Shown in pieces: positions 34,680-42,992 of a stretch of DNA of 64,000 nt. This stretch comes from an uncultured Roseburia sp. Lineage in GTDB: Bacteria > Bacillota > Clostridia > Lachnospirales > Lachnospiraceae. Within the stretch, counting starts at the first letter, position 1, and each line of letters begins with the position of its first letter. The position numbers and the translations under genes are program-made. The notes below the pieces were generated by a model. It worked only from the letters and a program-made list of their open reading frames with translations. It made no database searches and was not told the origin of the DNA. The stretch covers positions 62,001 through 126,000 of the forward strand of contig URUD01000002.1 of assembly GCA_900550935.1 (NCBI GenBank), read 5' to 3'.

Positions 34680-36534
34680 AGCTTTAAAATTAAATACCCG
34701 CGCATTAAAACTGTTTTATCAGTATTACCCGCAGATCATTCTTTCCCGCTTTTTTTCCGTCATCTGGATCTCACTGACGCCCTACGTCGAGATCTATCTT
34801 TCTGCATTGATCATTGATGAGCTTGCAGGAAACAAAAACCCGGCACGCCTGCGGTATCTTGTGACCATCACACTGTTTTCTGCCGCTGTGATCTCTTTTG
34901 TATCCGCATGGCTTACTAAATGGAAAGAGGCACAAAATGCCGGGATTTATCTCAAAGTGACCCATATCTTTTCTGAAAAATATCTGGATATGGATTACAT
35001 TCATATGGATGAAACCGAAACAGCAGAACTCTATTCCACCATCATGCAGAATCAGAACAGTGGCGGCTGGGGATTTTACGTGGTTTTTGAGGATTACGAA
35101 AAACTCTGCGCTGCCATCCTGACGCTTCTCGGTGGTATTTCCTTAACAGTCTCCCTTTTTACCAGCCGCGTCCCGGAAAGTGCCGGAACTTATACCCTGT
35201 TAAATAATCCTCTCTTCCTTCTGCTTTTGATCGCAGTGATGCTCTTCATCACCTGCCTTGCACCGGCTCTTCTCAACAAAGCCGGTAGTTATATGTCCCG
35301 CAATATTGATTCACAAAATCTTGCCAATCGTATCTGGGGATATTTTGGCCTGCTTGGCACACACAAAGAACTTGCCGCTGATATCCGTATGTACCGGCAG
35401 GATAAGATATGTGACAGATACACGCTCGATAAAGAAGCATCTTTTAACTCCAAAGGACTGTTTGCCAGATACTGCTGGGGACCGATCGGACTTTACCGTG
35501 CCGCCTCCTCCGCTGTTTCTGTGCTGTTTACCGGTATCGTCTACCTTTTTGTCTGCTTAAAAGCGTGGGCAGGTGCATTCGGTCCCGGTTTAGTCACTCA
35601 GTATATCGCATCCATTATCAAGGTATCCGGTGGTGTTTCCAGCTTTCTTGCAGCCCTTGGTGATATGCGCAATAATGCCCCGTTTCTGACACAGATCTTC
35701 TCCTTCCTCGACATGCCTAACACGATGTATCAGGGAAGCCTGACGGTGGAGAAACGAAGTGACAGAAACTATGAGATTGAATTCTGCAATGTTTCTTTTA
35801 AATATCCCGGCAGTGACCGTTACGCACTCTGCAATGTCAATCTGAAATTTAAGATTGGCAGCCGTCTCGCCGTAGTCGGCATGAACGGCAGCGGAAAAAC
35901 AACGTTCATCAAACTGCTCTGCCGCCTGTATGACCCTACCGAAGGTGTGATCAAACTCAATGGCATTGATATCCGCAAATATAACTACGCCGAATATATG
36001 ATGATCTTCTCCGTTGTTTTCCAGGATTTCAAACTCTTTTCCTTAAAGCTCGGAGAAAATGTTGCTACCCGCACCACCTATGATGCTGCTCTGGTAAGGC
36101 AGTGTCTTAAAAAGGCCGGTTTTACTGAAAATCCTGCCAAACTAAAACATGGCATGGACACCTTTCTCTACAAAGATTACGACCAGGACGGTGTCAATGT
36201 TTCCGGTGGAGAAGCCCAGAAGATCGCGATCGCGCGGGCTCTCTATAAAGATGCCCCGTTTATCATCTTAGACGAACCGACTGCCGCCTTAGACCCGATC
36301 GCCGAAGCCGAGATCTATGAAAAATTCAATGACATCGCAGGTGACAAAACCGCTGTCTACATCAGCCACCGGCTGTCCTCCTGCAAGTTCTGTGATGAGA
36401 TCGTAGTATTCCATGAAGGCTCCGTCATACAGCAGGGCACGCACGAGGCACTTGTAGCAGATAAAACCGGAAAATATTATGAGCTGTGGCATGCACAGGC
36501 ACAGTACTATACGAAAGAACCGGTGGGCTTATAG
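34648..36534 (+). CDS. ABC exporter, fused membrane and ATPase domains (second subunit)
   Basis: The 628-residue half-transporter has six predicted membrane segments and an ATPase domain with Walker A VVGMNGSGKTTFIKLLCRLY, signature NVSGGEAQKIAIARAL, Walker B FIILDEPTAALDP and H-loop YISHRLSSCKFC. The start at 34648 (MKNNQQTPWREALKLN) is chosen because AAGGAG lies 11 bases upstream inside the first exporter gene. The two ATPase domains are similar enough to be paralogues but both keep all motifs, so both sites may be active. A hairpin closes the operon just downstream. Confidence 0.92.
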   Translation: MKNNQQTPWREALKLNTRALKLFYQYYPQIILSRFFSVIWISLTPYVEIYLSALIIDELAGNKNPARLRYLVTITLFSAAVISFVSAWLTKWKEAQNAGIYLKVTHIFSEKYLDMDYIHMDETETAELYSTIMQNQNSGGWGFYVVFEDYEKLCAAILTLLGGISLTVSLFTSRVPESAGTYTLLNNPLFLLLLIAVMLFITCLAPALLNKAGSYMSRNIDSQNLANRIWGYFGLLGTHKELAADIRMYRQDKICDRYTLDKEASFNSKGLFARYCWGPIGLYRAASSAVSVLFTGIVYLFVCLKAWAGAFGPGLVTQYIASIIKVSGGVSSFLAALGDMRNNAPFLTQIFSFLDMPNTMYQGSLTVEKRSDRNYEIEFCNVSFKYPGSDRYALCNVNLKFKIGSRLAVVGMNGSGKTTFIKLLCRLYDPTEGVIKLNGIDIRKYNYAEYMMIFSVVFQDFKLFSLKLGENVATRTTYDAALVRQCLKKAGFTENPAKLKHGMDTFLYKDYDQDGVNVSGGEAQKIAIARALYKDAPFIILDEPTAALDPIAEAEIYEKFNDIAGDKTAVYISHRLSSCKFCDEIVVFHEGSVIQQGTHEALVADKTGKYYELWHAQAQYYTKEPVGL

Positions 36535-36553
36535 ACTGATGTGCAGTTTACGA

Positions 36554-36585
36554 TAATGGTGGGGCTGCATGCAGCTCCACCATTA
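36554..36585. terminator. Long hairpin between convergent exporter and subtilase genes
   Basis: TAATGGTGGGGCTGCA is followed directly by TGCAGCTCCACCATTA, a 16-bp inverted repeat with one mismatch. It includes the subtilase stop codon at its right edge. There is no clear T tract, so it may act as a stabiliser or a weak two-way terminator. Confidence 0.6.
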
Positions 36586-38265
36586 CCGCAACAGTTCAAA
36601 CGCCCGGTACACATCTAACATTCCATATCCCCACTCCCTGTTCGGGTAGCTCCTCTCCTGATTCTTACGCGTTCCGCGTATCAGCATATTTTTTATCCCG
36701 GCATTGGAAAGCGTGGGTTCCCTCTGCTCGACCAATGCCCACTGCATGATCTGCGCCACTGCTCCGGTCGTTATGGCTGCAGCCGCACTGGTTCCTGTCA
36801 TGGTAACATAATTTCCACGCAGTCCGGGGCCGTAGACCGAAACGGCAGGTGCTGCAAAATCCGGCTTGATCTCGCCGGACGTTGTAAATCCTCTGCCGGA
36901 ACTCTGGTAAATACTTCCGTTTGAAACCTGATAACCTCCCACCGTTATGACCTGTCCGCTCGTTCCGGGAGTGGTGATCGTAATGTCCGGATCAGAGCGC
37001 AGGAAAAAGACATTGCCCTCCGTAAACTGCTGCAGCGGAAGCCACATATTATATCTTCCGGTCACGATATTTTCCGGGAAGACACGGACGATCCAGAGTC
37101 CTCTCCTCAAATTGGAAAAACGGAAATAGATGAGCTGGTTTGCCGCCTCTTTTGTCTCGACCCGATAGTCCACAGAGACCGTCGTGCCCTCAAAGATAAA
37201 ATGGTAATCTCCCGAACCTCCGGCACGCACCGGCAGTCTGGGAAACTGTTCTCCGGTCGGGGAAATGATCGAGACCGCATACAGCTCCAGCGACTCCGCC
37301 CACAATTCAAAAAAGACACCGGCAACATCCGTCTCCACATTGATCTCCACATCCTCGTATTCCATCTCCCCGCTGATCGTTCCCTGAAAATGATGTCTCG
37401 CATTTGCCTCATTTCCGGCAGCGGTCACCACCGAGCGGCGGCGTCTGGTGCAGATATAGTTCAGGTAGGTTGCCAGGGAACCATCCCTCCCGTGGCTTCC
37501 CATGCTGTTTCCCACCGCAAGACAGATCACAAGCGGCAGTCCGAGACGGTTTGCAAGCCCATCCAGATAGGAAACGCCCATCATGATATCTGCCTCACTG
37601 AATGCCTCCACACCCTCCGGGATAAAGAAAAAATCCCTTAAATATGGTTTCGCCTGTTTTAATTTTACCACCGCGATCTGCGACTGGGGAACTGCCCCGA
37701 TAAAATCATTTGCAATGTCCTCGCTGCCACATGCTACTCCAGCCAGAAATGTTCCATGTCCATTCTCATCCCGGTGCGGGACCAGTTCGTAGGGATCTTC
37801 GCTCTGCAATGCTTCATTGATTTGCTCTCTGCGGTATTCCGCTCCATAAATAATGCCATCCGGCGGTGTTCCATCCTCTATACTCTGATCCCAGATTGCT
37901 GCGATCCGCGTGCTCCCATCCGAAAAACGAAACACCGGATTTGTATAATCGATCCCTGTATCAATAAATCCAACCAGTACCCCATTGCCTTTGAGCGAGA
38001 GCACTGGCTGATTCTGAAGCCTCAAAATACCGGATGCCTCCAGTGCCGTCACATCCAAAAGCCCATAGCATTTGGGGATACCGGTATAGGTGTAAGTGGA
38101 GATATCGAGCGGCGGCAGCCCTTCCCTCGGATAATAAAAGATATCAAAATCTTCTGTGATCCGCTGCACACATCCTGTCGTAGCCGGTATTTCCGCTTCC
38201 ACCCCGTAAGGTATGATAAAATCAAAATATTCATTCGAGTAGACCTGTTCCCTGCAATCTGCCAT
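36583..38265 (-). CDS. S8 subtilisin-like peptidase, CspB-like
   Basis: The 560-residue protease has the triad Asp in GVLVGFIDTGIDYTNPVF, His in ENGHGTFLAGVACGSE and Ser in TMTGTSAAAAITTGAVAQ. A jellyroll insert of about 130 residues before the Ser block is typical of clostridial Csp germination proteases and their vegetative relatives. No signal peptide or classical prodomain is visible, but the N-terminus (YSNEYFDFIIPYGVEAEIP) may be a Csp-like prosegment. It could cleave pro-SleC-like cortex hydrolases during germination. The GGAG ribosome site lies in the right arm of the upstream clpX terminator. Confidence 0.85.
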   Translation of the reverse strand: MADCREQVYSNEYFDFIIPYGVEAEIPATTGCVQRITEDFDIFYYPREGLPPLDISTYTYTGIPKCYGLLDVTALEASGILRLQNQPVLSLKGNGVLVGFIDTGIDYTNPVFRFSDGSTRIAAIWDQSIEDGTPPDGIIYGAEYRREQINEALQSEDPYELVPHRDENGHGTFLAGVACGSEDIANDFIGAVPQSQIAVVKLKQAKPYLRDFFFIPEGVEAFSEADIMMGVSYLDGLANRLGLPLVICLAVGNSMGSHGRDGSLATYLNYICTRRRRSVVTAAGNEANARHHFQGTISGEMEYEDVEINVETDVAGVFFELWAESLELYAVSIISPTGEQFPRLPVRAGGSGDYHFIFEGTTVSVDYRVETKEAANQLIYFRFSNLRRGLWIVRVFPENIVTGRYNMWLPLQQFTEGNVFFLRSDPDITITTPGTSGQVITVGGYQVSNGSIYQSSGRGFTTSGEIKPDFAAPAVSVYGPGLRGNYVTMTGTSAAAAITTGAVAQIMQWALVEQREPTLSNAGIKNMLIRGTRKNQERSYPNREWGYGMLDVYRAFELLR

Positions 38266-38267
38266 AA

Positions 38268-38310
38268 CAAAAAAACTCCGTCATCTGCTTTATACAGTAG
38301 ATGACGAAGT
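38268..38310 (-). terminator. Terminator after the clpX-like gene
   Basis: On the minus strand ACTTCGTCATCT pairs with AGATGACGGAGT, with one mismatch, and seven T residues follow. The next gene's GGAG ribosome site is inside the second arm. Confidence 0.85.
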
Positions 38311-38316
38311 TTCCAT

Positions 38317-39816
38317 TTATATGCCAGACGATTGCTGTTTTTCTTCTATGACCGGACAGCCGCGCATCGTAATGAGCGGTGCTCCTTTGTTTTCCAGATA
38401 ATCTTTTGTAATGGTCACCGTACCGATGTTGTCATCTTTCGGGATCTCATACATGATATCCAACATGTATTCCTCTAAAATGGCTCTTAATGCACGCGCA
38501 CCGACTTTCTTTTCCTTTGCCTTTGCTGCAATGGCTGCAAGTGCATCATCCTCAAACTTCAGATCCACTTCATCCATGGCAAGTAATTTCTGGTATTGTC
38601 TGATGATCGCGTTTTTCGGCTCTTTTAAGATACGCACCAGCATATCCTCGGTCAGCGCATCCAGTGTGAACATGATTGGGAGTCGTCCCAGAAACTCCGG
38701 GATCATACCGAATTTGCGCACATCCTCCATCGTAACTTTCTGGAGCAGGTTCTCATCCTTATCATACTGGTCTTTTAGTTCTGCCTTAAATCCGATCGAA
38801 GCCTGTTTATTCAGGCGCTCTTTGATGATCTCTTCCAGATCCGGGAATGCACCACCGCAGATAAATAAAATGTCTTTTGTGTTTACCATCGTCATCGGAA
38901 CCATGGCATTTTTGCTGCTGGCTCCAACCGGTACCTCTACCTCTGCACCCTCTAATAATTTTAACATTCCCTGCTGTACAGACTCTCCGCTGACATCACG
39001 CTGATTTGTGTTTCGCTTTTTGGCGATCTTGTCGATCTCATCAATAAAGATGATACCATGCTCTGCACGCTCCACATCGTTATCTGCAGCAGCAAGCAGT
39101 TTGCTGACTACACTCTCGATATCATCACCGATATAACCTGCCTCAGTAAGGGAAGTCGCATCGGTGATCGCAAGCGGCACATCAAGCAGTTTTGCCAGTG
39201 TCTTGACCAGATAGGTCTTACCACAGCCGGTCGGTCCGATCATCAGCATGTTTGATTTTTCGATCTCGACATCATCCTTGTGGTCTGATGCGATCCTCTT
39301 GTAATGATTATAGACCGCCACTGACATTACCTTTTTCGCATGCTCCTGACCTACGACATACTCATCAAGCGATGCCTTGATCTTATGTGGTGCCGGGATT
39401 TTATGTATGTCAAGGACCGCTTCTGACTTTTCTTTTGGCTTTTTCTTTTTGATCTTCTGGTTATTCGGAACAAATCCCTGCAGATCTGACAGATTGATCA
39501 TGCTGATGTTTGGCATCTTGCCCATATTCATCTGGAACATATCGTCCATCGAGAAACCGGAGCCGTTCATGCTGTCAAACGTCTTTTGCATACAATCCCT
39601 GCAGATGCTGATATTGTTCGGGATCTTGATCATCTTGCCTGCAATGTGTTCCGGTCTGCGGCAGATGTAGCAGATGTCTTCATACTCATTTTCTTCTTTA
39701 TCCGAAGCAGGCGTTTCTTCCACGCTCACGTTGGTCTCTTCCGGTGTGCCAGTGTCCTGCCCTGCTGCCTCGTTTTCTTCCTGGTCGATTACTTCTCTAT
39801 AGTCATTATTATTCAT
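38317..39816 (-). CDS. ClpX-like AAA+ unfoldase (second-type paralogue)
   Basis: The 499-residue protein has an acidic N-terminal extension of about 45 residues, a four-Cys zinc domain (ICYICRRPEH, then ISICRDCMQ), a Met-rich linker, and the ClpX AAA+ core: Walker A MLMIGPTGCGKTYLVKTLA, Walker B GIIFIDEIDKIAKK, sensor and VGARALRAILEEYMLDIMYE. The IGF loop that docks on ClpP is present (QASIGFKAEL). The divergent zinc domain and the absence of clpP and tig nearby suggest a specialised paralogue beside the main clpX. The ATG at 39816 has GGAG at proper distance; one four codons earlier is possible. Confidence 0.88.
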   Translation of the reverse strand: MNNNDYREVIDQEENEAAGQDTGTPEETNVSVEETPASDKEENEYEDICYICRRPEHIAGKMIKIPNNISICRDCMQKTFDSMNGSGFSMDDMFQMNMGKMPNISMINLSDLQGFVPNNQKIKKKKPKEKSEAVLDIHKIPAPHKIKASLDEYVVGQEHAKKVMSVAVYNHYKRIASDHKDDVEIEKSNMLMIGPTGCGKTYLVKTLAKLLDVPLAITDATSLTEAGYIGDDIESVVSKLLAAADNDVERAEHGIIFIDEIDKIAKKRNTNQRDVSGESVQQGMLKLLEGAEVEVPVGASSKNAMVPMTMVNTKDILFICGGAFPDLEEIIKERLNKQASIGFKAELKDQYDKDENLLQKVTMEDVRKFGMIPEFLGRLPIMFTLDALTEDMLVRILKEPKNAIIRQYQKLLAMDEVDLKFEDDALAAIAAKAKEKKVGARALRAILEEYMLDIMYEIPKDDNIGTVTITKDYLENKGAPLITMRGCPVIEEKQQSSGI

Positions 39817-39911
39817 TGTTGTCTCCATTCCATTGCTTGTAAGATAACAGTATTATAATTCAAAACCAATGGTACCACAAGGAATTTGCGCATGATTTCA
39901 TTTTTATTTAA

Positions 39912-39947
39912 GAAAAAAGGAAGCATGCAATCTTCATTGCTGCTTCC
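39912..39947 (-). terminator. Terminator after the Asn/Thr-rich lipoprotein gene
   Basis: GGAAGCATGCAAT pairs with ATTGCTGCTTCC, with one bulge, and T residues follow on the minus strand. Confidence 0.8.
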
Positions 39948-39954
39948 ATGTCTC

Positions 39955-40383
39955 CTATCTGGCTGTTCCTGTTGTGGTGTCCCCATTGGTCGCATTATCG
40001 CCTTCCCCGGTCATGTCATCCACACCATTTTCCACACCGTTTATAATATCTTTTCCTGCCTCTCCGACACCGTCTACCACGTCGTTTACAACTGCGCCAC
40101 CCTCTGTGGTTGCTCCGCCTGTTGTGTTATTGTTATTTGTGGTTTCATTGCCGTTTGTTCCATTTTCGGTATTCAGTACATTGTTGTCCGGATTGGTTGT
40201 TGTCGTACCGTTTGTTGTCGTACCATTTGTACCAGTGCCGTTTCCGTTATTTTCTGTGTTCGTGTTGGTTCCGTTATTTGTGGTTCCATTGTTATTGTCT
40301 TTCACACCATTTCCACATGCAGTCAGACCGCCTAACGCCATCGTAAGCACCAAACCTGCCAGCATTACTCTGATCTTTTTCAT
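39955..40383 (-). CDS. Low-complexity Asn/Thr/Gly-rich lipoprotein
   Basis: The 142-residue protein has a clear lipoprotein signal (MKKIRVMLAGLVLTMALGGL then TACGNG, Cys near residue 23). The rest is a disordered Asn, Thr and Gly tract with NGTTTNGTTTT-type repeats, then a short amphipathic stretch (VVNDVVDGVGEAGKDIINGV) and a Thr-rich end. The family is unknown; it may be a surface spacer or spore-coat-like protein. The repeats are encoded by similar triplets and could vary by slippage. The ATG at 40383 is two codons inside the longest frame and better placed after GGAG. Confidence 0.8.
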   Translation of the reverse strand: MKKIRVMLAGLVLTMALGGLTACGNGVKDNNNGTTNNGTNTNTENNGNGTGTNGTTTNGTTTTNPDNNVLNTENGTNGNETTNNNNTTGGATTEGGAVVNDVVDGVGEAGKDIINGVENGVDDMTGEGDNATNGDTTTGTAR

Positions 40384-40479
40384 AGTCATATTCTCCTTTA
40401 CCTTTTAAAAAGTTTTCAAGGATAGTATGAGCTTTTTTTTCAGAACTTATGCAAAAAGCAGGCAATATTTTCAATTTTC

Positions 40480-41259
40480 CTATTTGTAATAACCCAATTC
40501 TCTTGAGAGTTCTTCCTGTACTTTCTTTACATCCACGGCAAGCTCCATAACACGCTCTCTTGTCATACGGCTGGTCGGGCCGGAGATACTGAACGCATAT
40601 TTTACTTCATTCTGGTAACCATGTAAACATGCGGCAATACAGCGGACACCTTTTTCGTTTTCCTCATCATCAAGTGCGTAACCGTTCTTGCGGACTTCTT
40701 CTAATAATTTCTGCATTTCGTCGTAATCCGTCACGGTCTTGTCTGTCTTTTTCTCGATAACACTTTCGTTCCAGATCTGTTTTACTTCGCGCTCCGGCAA
40801 AGTTGCCATGATTGCCTTGCCGACTCCGGAACAGTACATCGGATGGATCATTCCCACATGCGATACCATGCGGATGGTTCCGACTTTTGCTTCAATCTTA
40901 TAAATATATAAAATATGGTTTCCCTCACGCTGCACCAGATGAACGGCTTCACCGCTTAAATCTGATAAGCGTTCCAGATATGGCTTTGCCACTTGTAAAA
41001 TATCCATACGGTCGAGAATCTTTCCCGCCATATTTACTATTTTATAGGAAAGCATATATTTTTGTGTTGTCTCGTCCTGTTTTGCATATCCCATGTAGAC
41101 CAGGGACATCAACAGGCGGTGTACGGTACTTTTATGCAGATCCAATGCTGCGCTGATCTCCATCAGCCCCATCTCGCCGTTTTCCGCAAGCATCTCCATG
41201 ACCTGAAAAATACGTTCTGCGGACTGTACCGGATTTTTAGTCTCTTTTCCTTCTGCCAT
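40480..41259 (-). CDS. IclR-family regulator, KdgR-like
   Basis: The 259-residue protein has an N-terminal winged helix (SAERIFQVMEMLAENGEMGL, then SAALDLHKSTVHRLLMSLVY) and a C-terminal IclR effector domain (MYCSGVGKAIMATLPEREV, DDEENEKGVRCIAACLHGY, FSISGPTSRMTRERVM). It is divergent from the KDPG aldolase gene. The intergenic region holds three similar operator-like sequences, one matching the KdgR consensus TGAAACATTGTTTCA. It probably represses the aldolase until a ketodeoxygluconate-type ligand is present. AGAGG precedes the ATG. Confidence 0.9.
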   Translation of the reverse strand: MAEGKETKNPVQSAERIFQVMEMLAENGEMGLMEISAALDLHKSTVHRLLMSLVYMGYAKQDETTQKYMLSYKIVNMAGKILDRMDILQVAKPYLERLSDLSGEAVHLVQREGNHILYIYKIEAKVGTIRMVSHVGMIHPMYCSGVGKAIMATLPEREVKQIWNESVIEKKTDKTVTDYDEMQKLLEEVRKNGYALDDEENEKGVRCIAACLHGYQNEVKYAFSISGPTSRMTRERVMELAVDVKKVQEELSRELGYYK

Positions 41260-41304
41260 ACCAAACCTCTTACTCTGTTTTTTAGTTCCATATTATAAAT
41301 TCGT

Positions 41305-41321
41305 GTTCCACAATATGAAAC
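41305..41321. promoter_or_regulatory. Operator-like site before the IclR regulator gene
   Basis: GTTCCACAATATGAAAC is the reverse complement of the site at 41448-41464 with one mismatch in 17. It covers the -35 side of the regulator's own promoter (-10 TATAAT on the minus strand, 41292-41297), so self-repression is likely. Confidence 0.65.
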
Positions 41322-41393
41322 TAAATGCAATGATAGCATGAACCAACCAGAAAAGTCAATCTCTTTTCCTGCACTGTTTCTTATCAAAATAGG

Positions 41394-41421
41394 TTGACAA
41401 GGCTTTCTCAGATGTTATAAT
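41394..41421 (+). promoter_or_regulatory. KDPG aldolase promoter
   Basis: TTGACA (41394-41399) and TATAAT (41416-41421) are 16 bases apart. Two overlapping operator-like palindromes lie directly downstream, where a repressor would block elongation or initiation. Confidence 0.82.
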
Positions 41422-41438
41422 TATATTGTATCGTTTTA

Positions 41439-41464
41439 TGAAACATTGTTTCACATTGTGGAAC
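41439..41464. promoter_or_regulatory. Overlapping KdgR-like operators before the KDPG aldolase gene
   Basis: TGAAACATTGTTTCA (41439-41453) is a perfect 15-bp palindrome identical to the core KdgR box known from IclR-family ketodeoxygluconate repressors. It overlaps GTTTCACATTGTGGAAC (41448-41464), a 17-bp palindrome with one mismatch. Confidence 0.75.
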
Positions 41465-41509
41465 GCAGAAAAAGAAACCAAATTATATTAATTATAAGGA
41501 GAAGATAGT

Positions 41510-42472
41510 ATGAACAAAGTATTAGAAGAGTTTTCCAAAATCGGTATCATCCCAGTTATCGCACTTGACAACGTTGAGGATGCAGCACCTTTAGCAAAAG
41601 CATTATGCGATGGTGGTCTTCCATGTGCAGAGGTTACATTCCGTACTGCTGCAGCTGAGGAGTCTATCCGCATCATGTCTGAGCAGTTTCCGGAGATGTT
41701 AGTAGGTGCAGGAACCGTTCTTACAACAGAGCAGGTTGACCGTGCTGTCAATGCCGGTGCAAAATTCATCGTAAGCCCGGGCTTAAATCCAAAAGTTGTA
41801 AAATACTGTGTAGAAAAAGGTATCCCGGTAACTCCTGGATGCTCTAACCCAAGTGATGTTGAAGTAGCAATCGAACTTGGTCTTGAAGTTGTTAAATTCT
41901 TCCCGGCAGAAGCTGCAGGCGGATTAAACATGATCAAATCCATGGCTGCTCCTTACACCAAGATGAGATTCATGCCAACCGGTGGTATCAATGCAAAGAA
42001 CTTAACAAACTACCTTGACTTCAAAAAGATCATCGCATGCGGTGGTTCCTGGATGGTAAACAAAGACATGATCGCAGCAAAAGACTGGGCTGGCATCACA
42101 GCTTTAACCAAAGAAGCTGTTGCAACCATGTTAGGTTTCAAATTATTACATGTAGGTGTCAACAACGCAAACGAAGAAGTTGCTGCTGCTGAGTCTGCAA
42201 AATTCGCTACTCTTCTTGGCGAAAACGTAAAAGTTGGAAACAGCTCTATGTTCGTTGGTTCTTTGATCGAGATGATGAAAAATCCAGGACGTGGTACAAA
42301 TGGACACATCTGCATCCAGACCAACTACTTAGATCGTGCTATCTACCACTTAGAGAAACGCGGTTTTGTATTTGACGAGTCTTCTTTCAAATATAATGAC
42401 AAGGGCGAACTTACCGTTGCTTACTTAAAAGACGAGATCGCTGGTTTTGCTGTTCATTTCAACCAGAAATAA
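41510..42472 (+). CDS. KDPG/KHG aldolase fused to a VOC-like domain
   Basis: The 320-residue protein has a complete class I KDPG/KHG aldolase (residues 1-205). The catalytic Glu is in PCAEVTFRT, the Schiff-base Lys in VVKFFPAEAAGG, and the phosphate-binding loop is MPTGGINAKN. It splits 2-keto-3-deoxy-6-phosphogluconate into pyruvate and glyceraldehyde-3-phosphate. Residues 207-320 (FKLLHVGVNNANEEVAAAES to GFAVHFNQK) look like a vicinal-oxygen-chelate/glyoxalase fold and are not part of ordinary Eda, which ends near 210. AAGGAG precedes the ATG. The role of the second domain is unknown. No uronate isomerase or KDG kinase is in the window. Confidence 0.88.
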   Translation: MNKVLEEFSKIGIIPVIALDNVEDAAPLAKALCDGGLPCAEVTFRTAAAEESIRIMSEQFPEMLVGAGTVLTTEQVDRAVNAGAKFIVSPGLNPKVVKYCVEKGIPVTPGCSNPSDVEVAIELGLEVVKFFPAEAAGGLNMIKSMAAPYTKMRFMPTGGINAKNLTNYLDFKKIIACGGSWMVNKDMIAAKDWAGITALTKEAVATMLGFKLLHVGVNNANEEVAAAESAKFATLLGENVKVGNSSMFVGSLIEMMKNPGRGTNGHICIQTNYLDRAIYHLEKRGFVFDESSFKYNDKGELTVAYLKDEIAGFAVHFNQK

Positions 42473-42511
42473 TTGAAAACCTGTATTCCGTTTTTAACAA
42501 GGAGGATTCTC

Positions 42512-42928
42512 ATGGATCAAAATTGTGCTTATTGTATGGAAGGCGATCTGGTCGCTCAGTTTGGTATCAAGATCTGTGAACTGCCGAGTTCCAAAGTATA
42601 TCTGTTTAAAGAACAGAGCCACAAGGGACGTGTGATCGTAGCTCACAAAAAGCATGTCAGCGAGATCATCGAGCTGACTGCCGAAGAACGTGCTGCTTAC
42701 ATGGAAGATATCAACCATGTTGCAGAGGCATTACACAAGGCTTTTCATCCACAGAAAGTCAACTATGGTGCCTATGGTGATACCGGACATCACCTCCATT
42801 TCCATCTGGTTCCAAAATATACCGATGAGTATGAATGGGGTGGCGTATTTGCCATGAACCCGGGCGAGAAATTCTTATCAGATGAAGAATATGCTTCCCT
42901 GATCGAGCAGATCAAAGCAAACCTGTAA
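42512..42928 (+). CDS. HIT family nucleotide hydrolase/transferase
   Basis: The 138-residue histidine-triad protein has the N-terminal NCAYCMEG, the RVIVAHKKHVSEIIEL block and the triad TGHHLHFHLVPKY. HIT proteins hydrolyse nucleotide phosphoramidates or dinucleoside polyphosphates. It follows the aldolase by 39 bp in the same direction and shares its terminator, so the two form one unit. The ATG at 42512 has a perfect AAGGAGG upstream. Confidence 0.93.
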   Translation: MDQNCAYCMEGDLVAQFGIKICELPSSKVYLFKEQSHKGRVIVAHKKHVSEIIELTAEERAAYMEDINHVAEALHKAFHPQKVNYGAYGDTGHHLHFHLVPKYTDEYEWGGVFAMNPGEKFLSDEEYASLIEQIKANL

Positions 42929-42936
42929 TAGACAGA

Positions 42937-42976
42937 AAAACCGCAACGTGATCTTTCCCGTTGCGGTTCTTTTTTG
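42937..42976. terminator. Bidirectional terminator
   Basis: AACCGCAACG pairs perfectly with CGTTGCGGTT. A residues on the left and T residues on the right let it serve the HIT gene and the opposing HPt-like gene. Confidence 0.92.
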
Positions 42977-42992
42977 CTCTCTTTTATTCTTC

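Noticed and set aside
39974..40408. Rightward 144-residue frame rich in Val, Ser and Pro
   Set aside because: It is antisense to the lipoprotein gene, which has a clear signal peptide, lipobox and terminator.
41488..41943. Leftward 151-residue frame over the KDPG aldolase
   Set aside because: It is antisense to a complete aldolase and has no ribosome site or family pattern.
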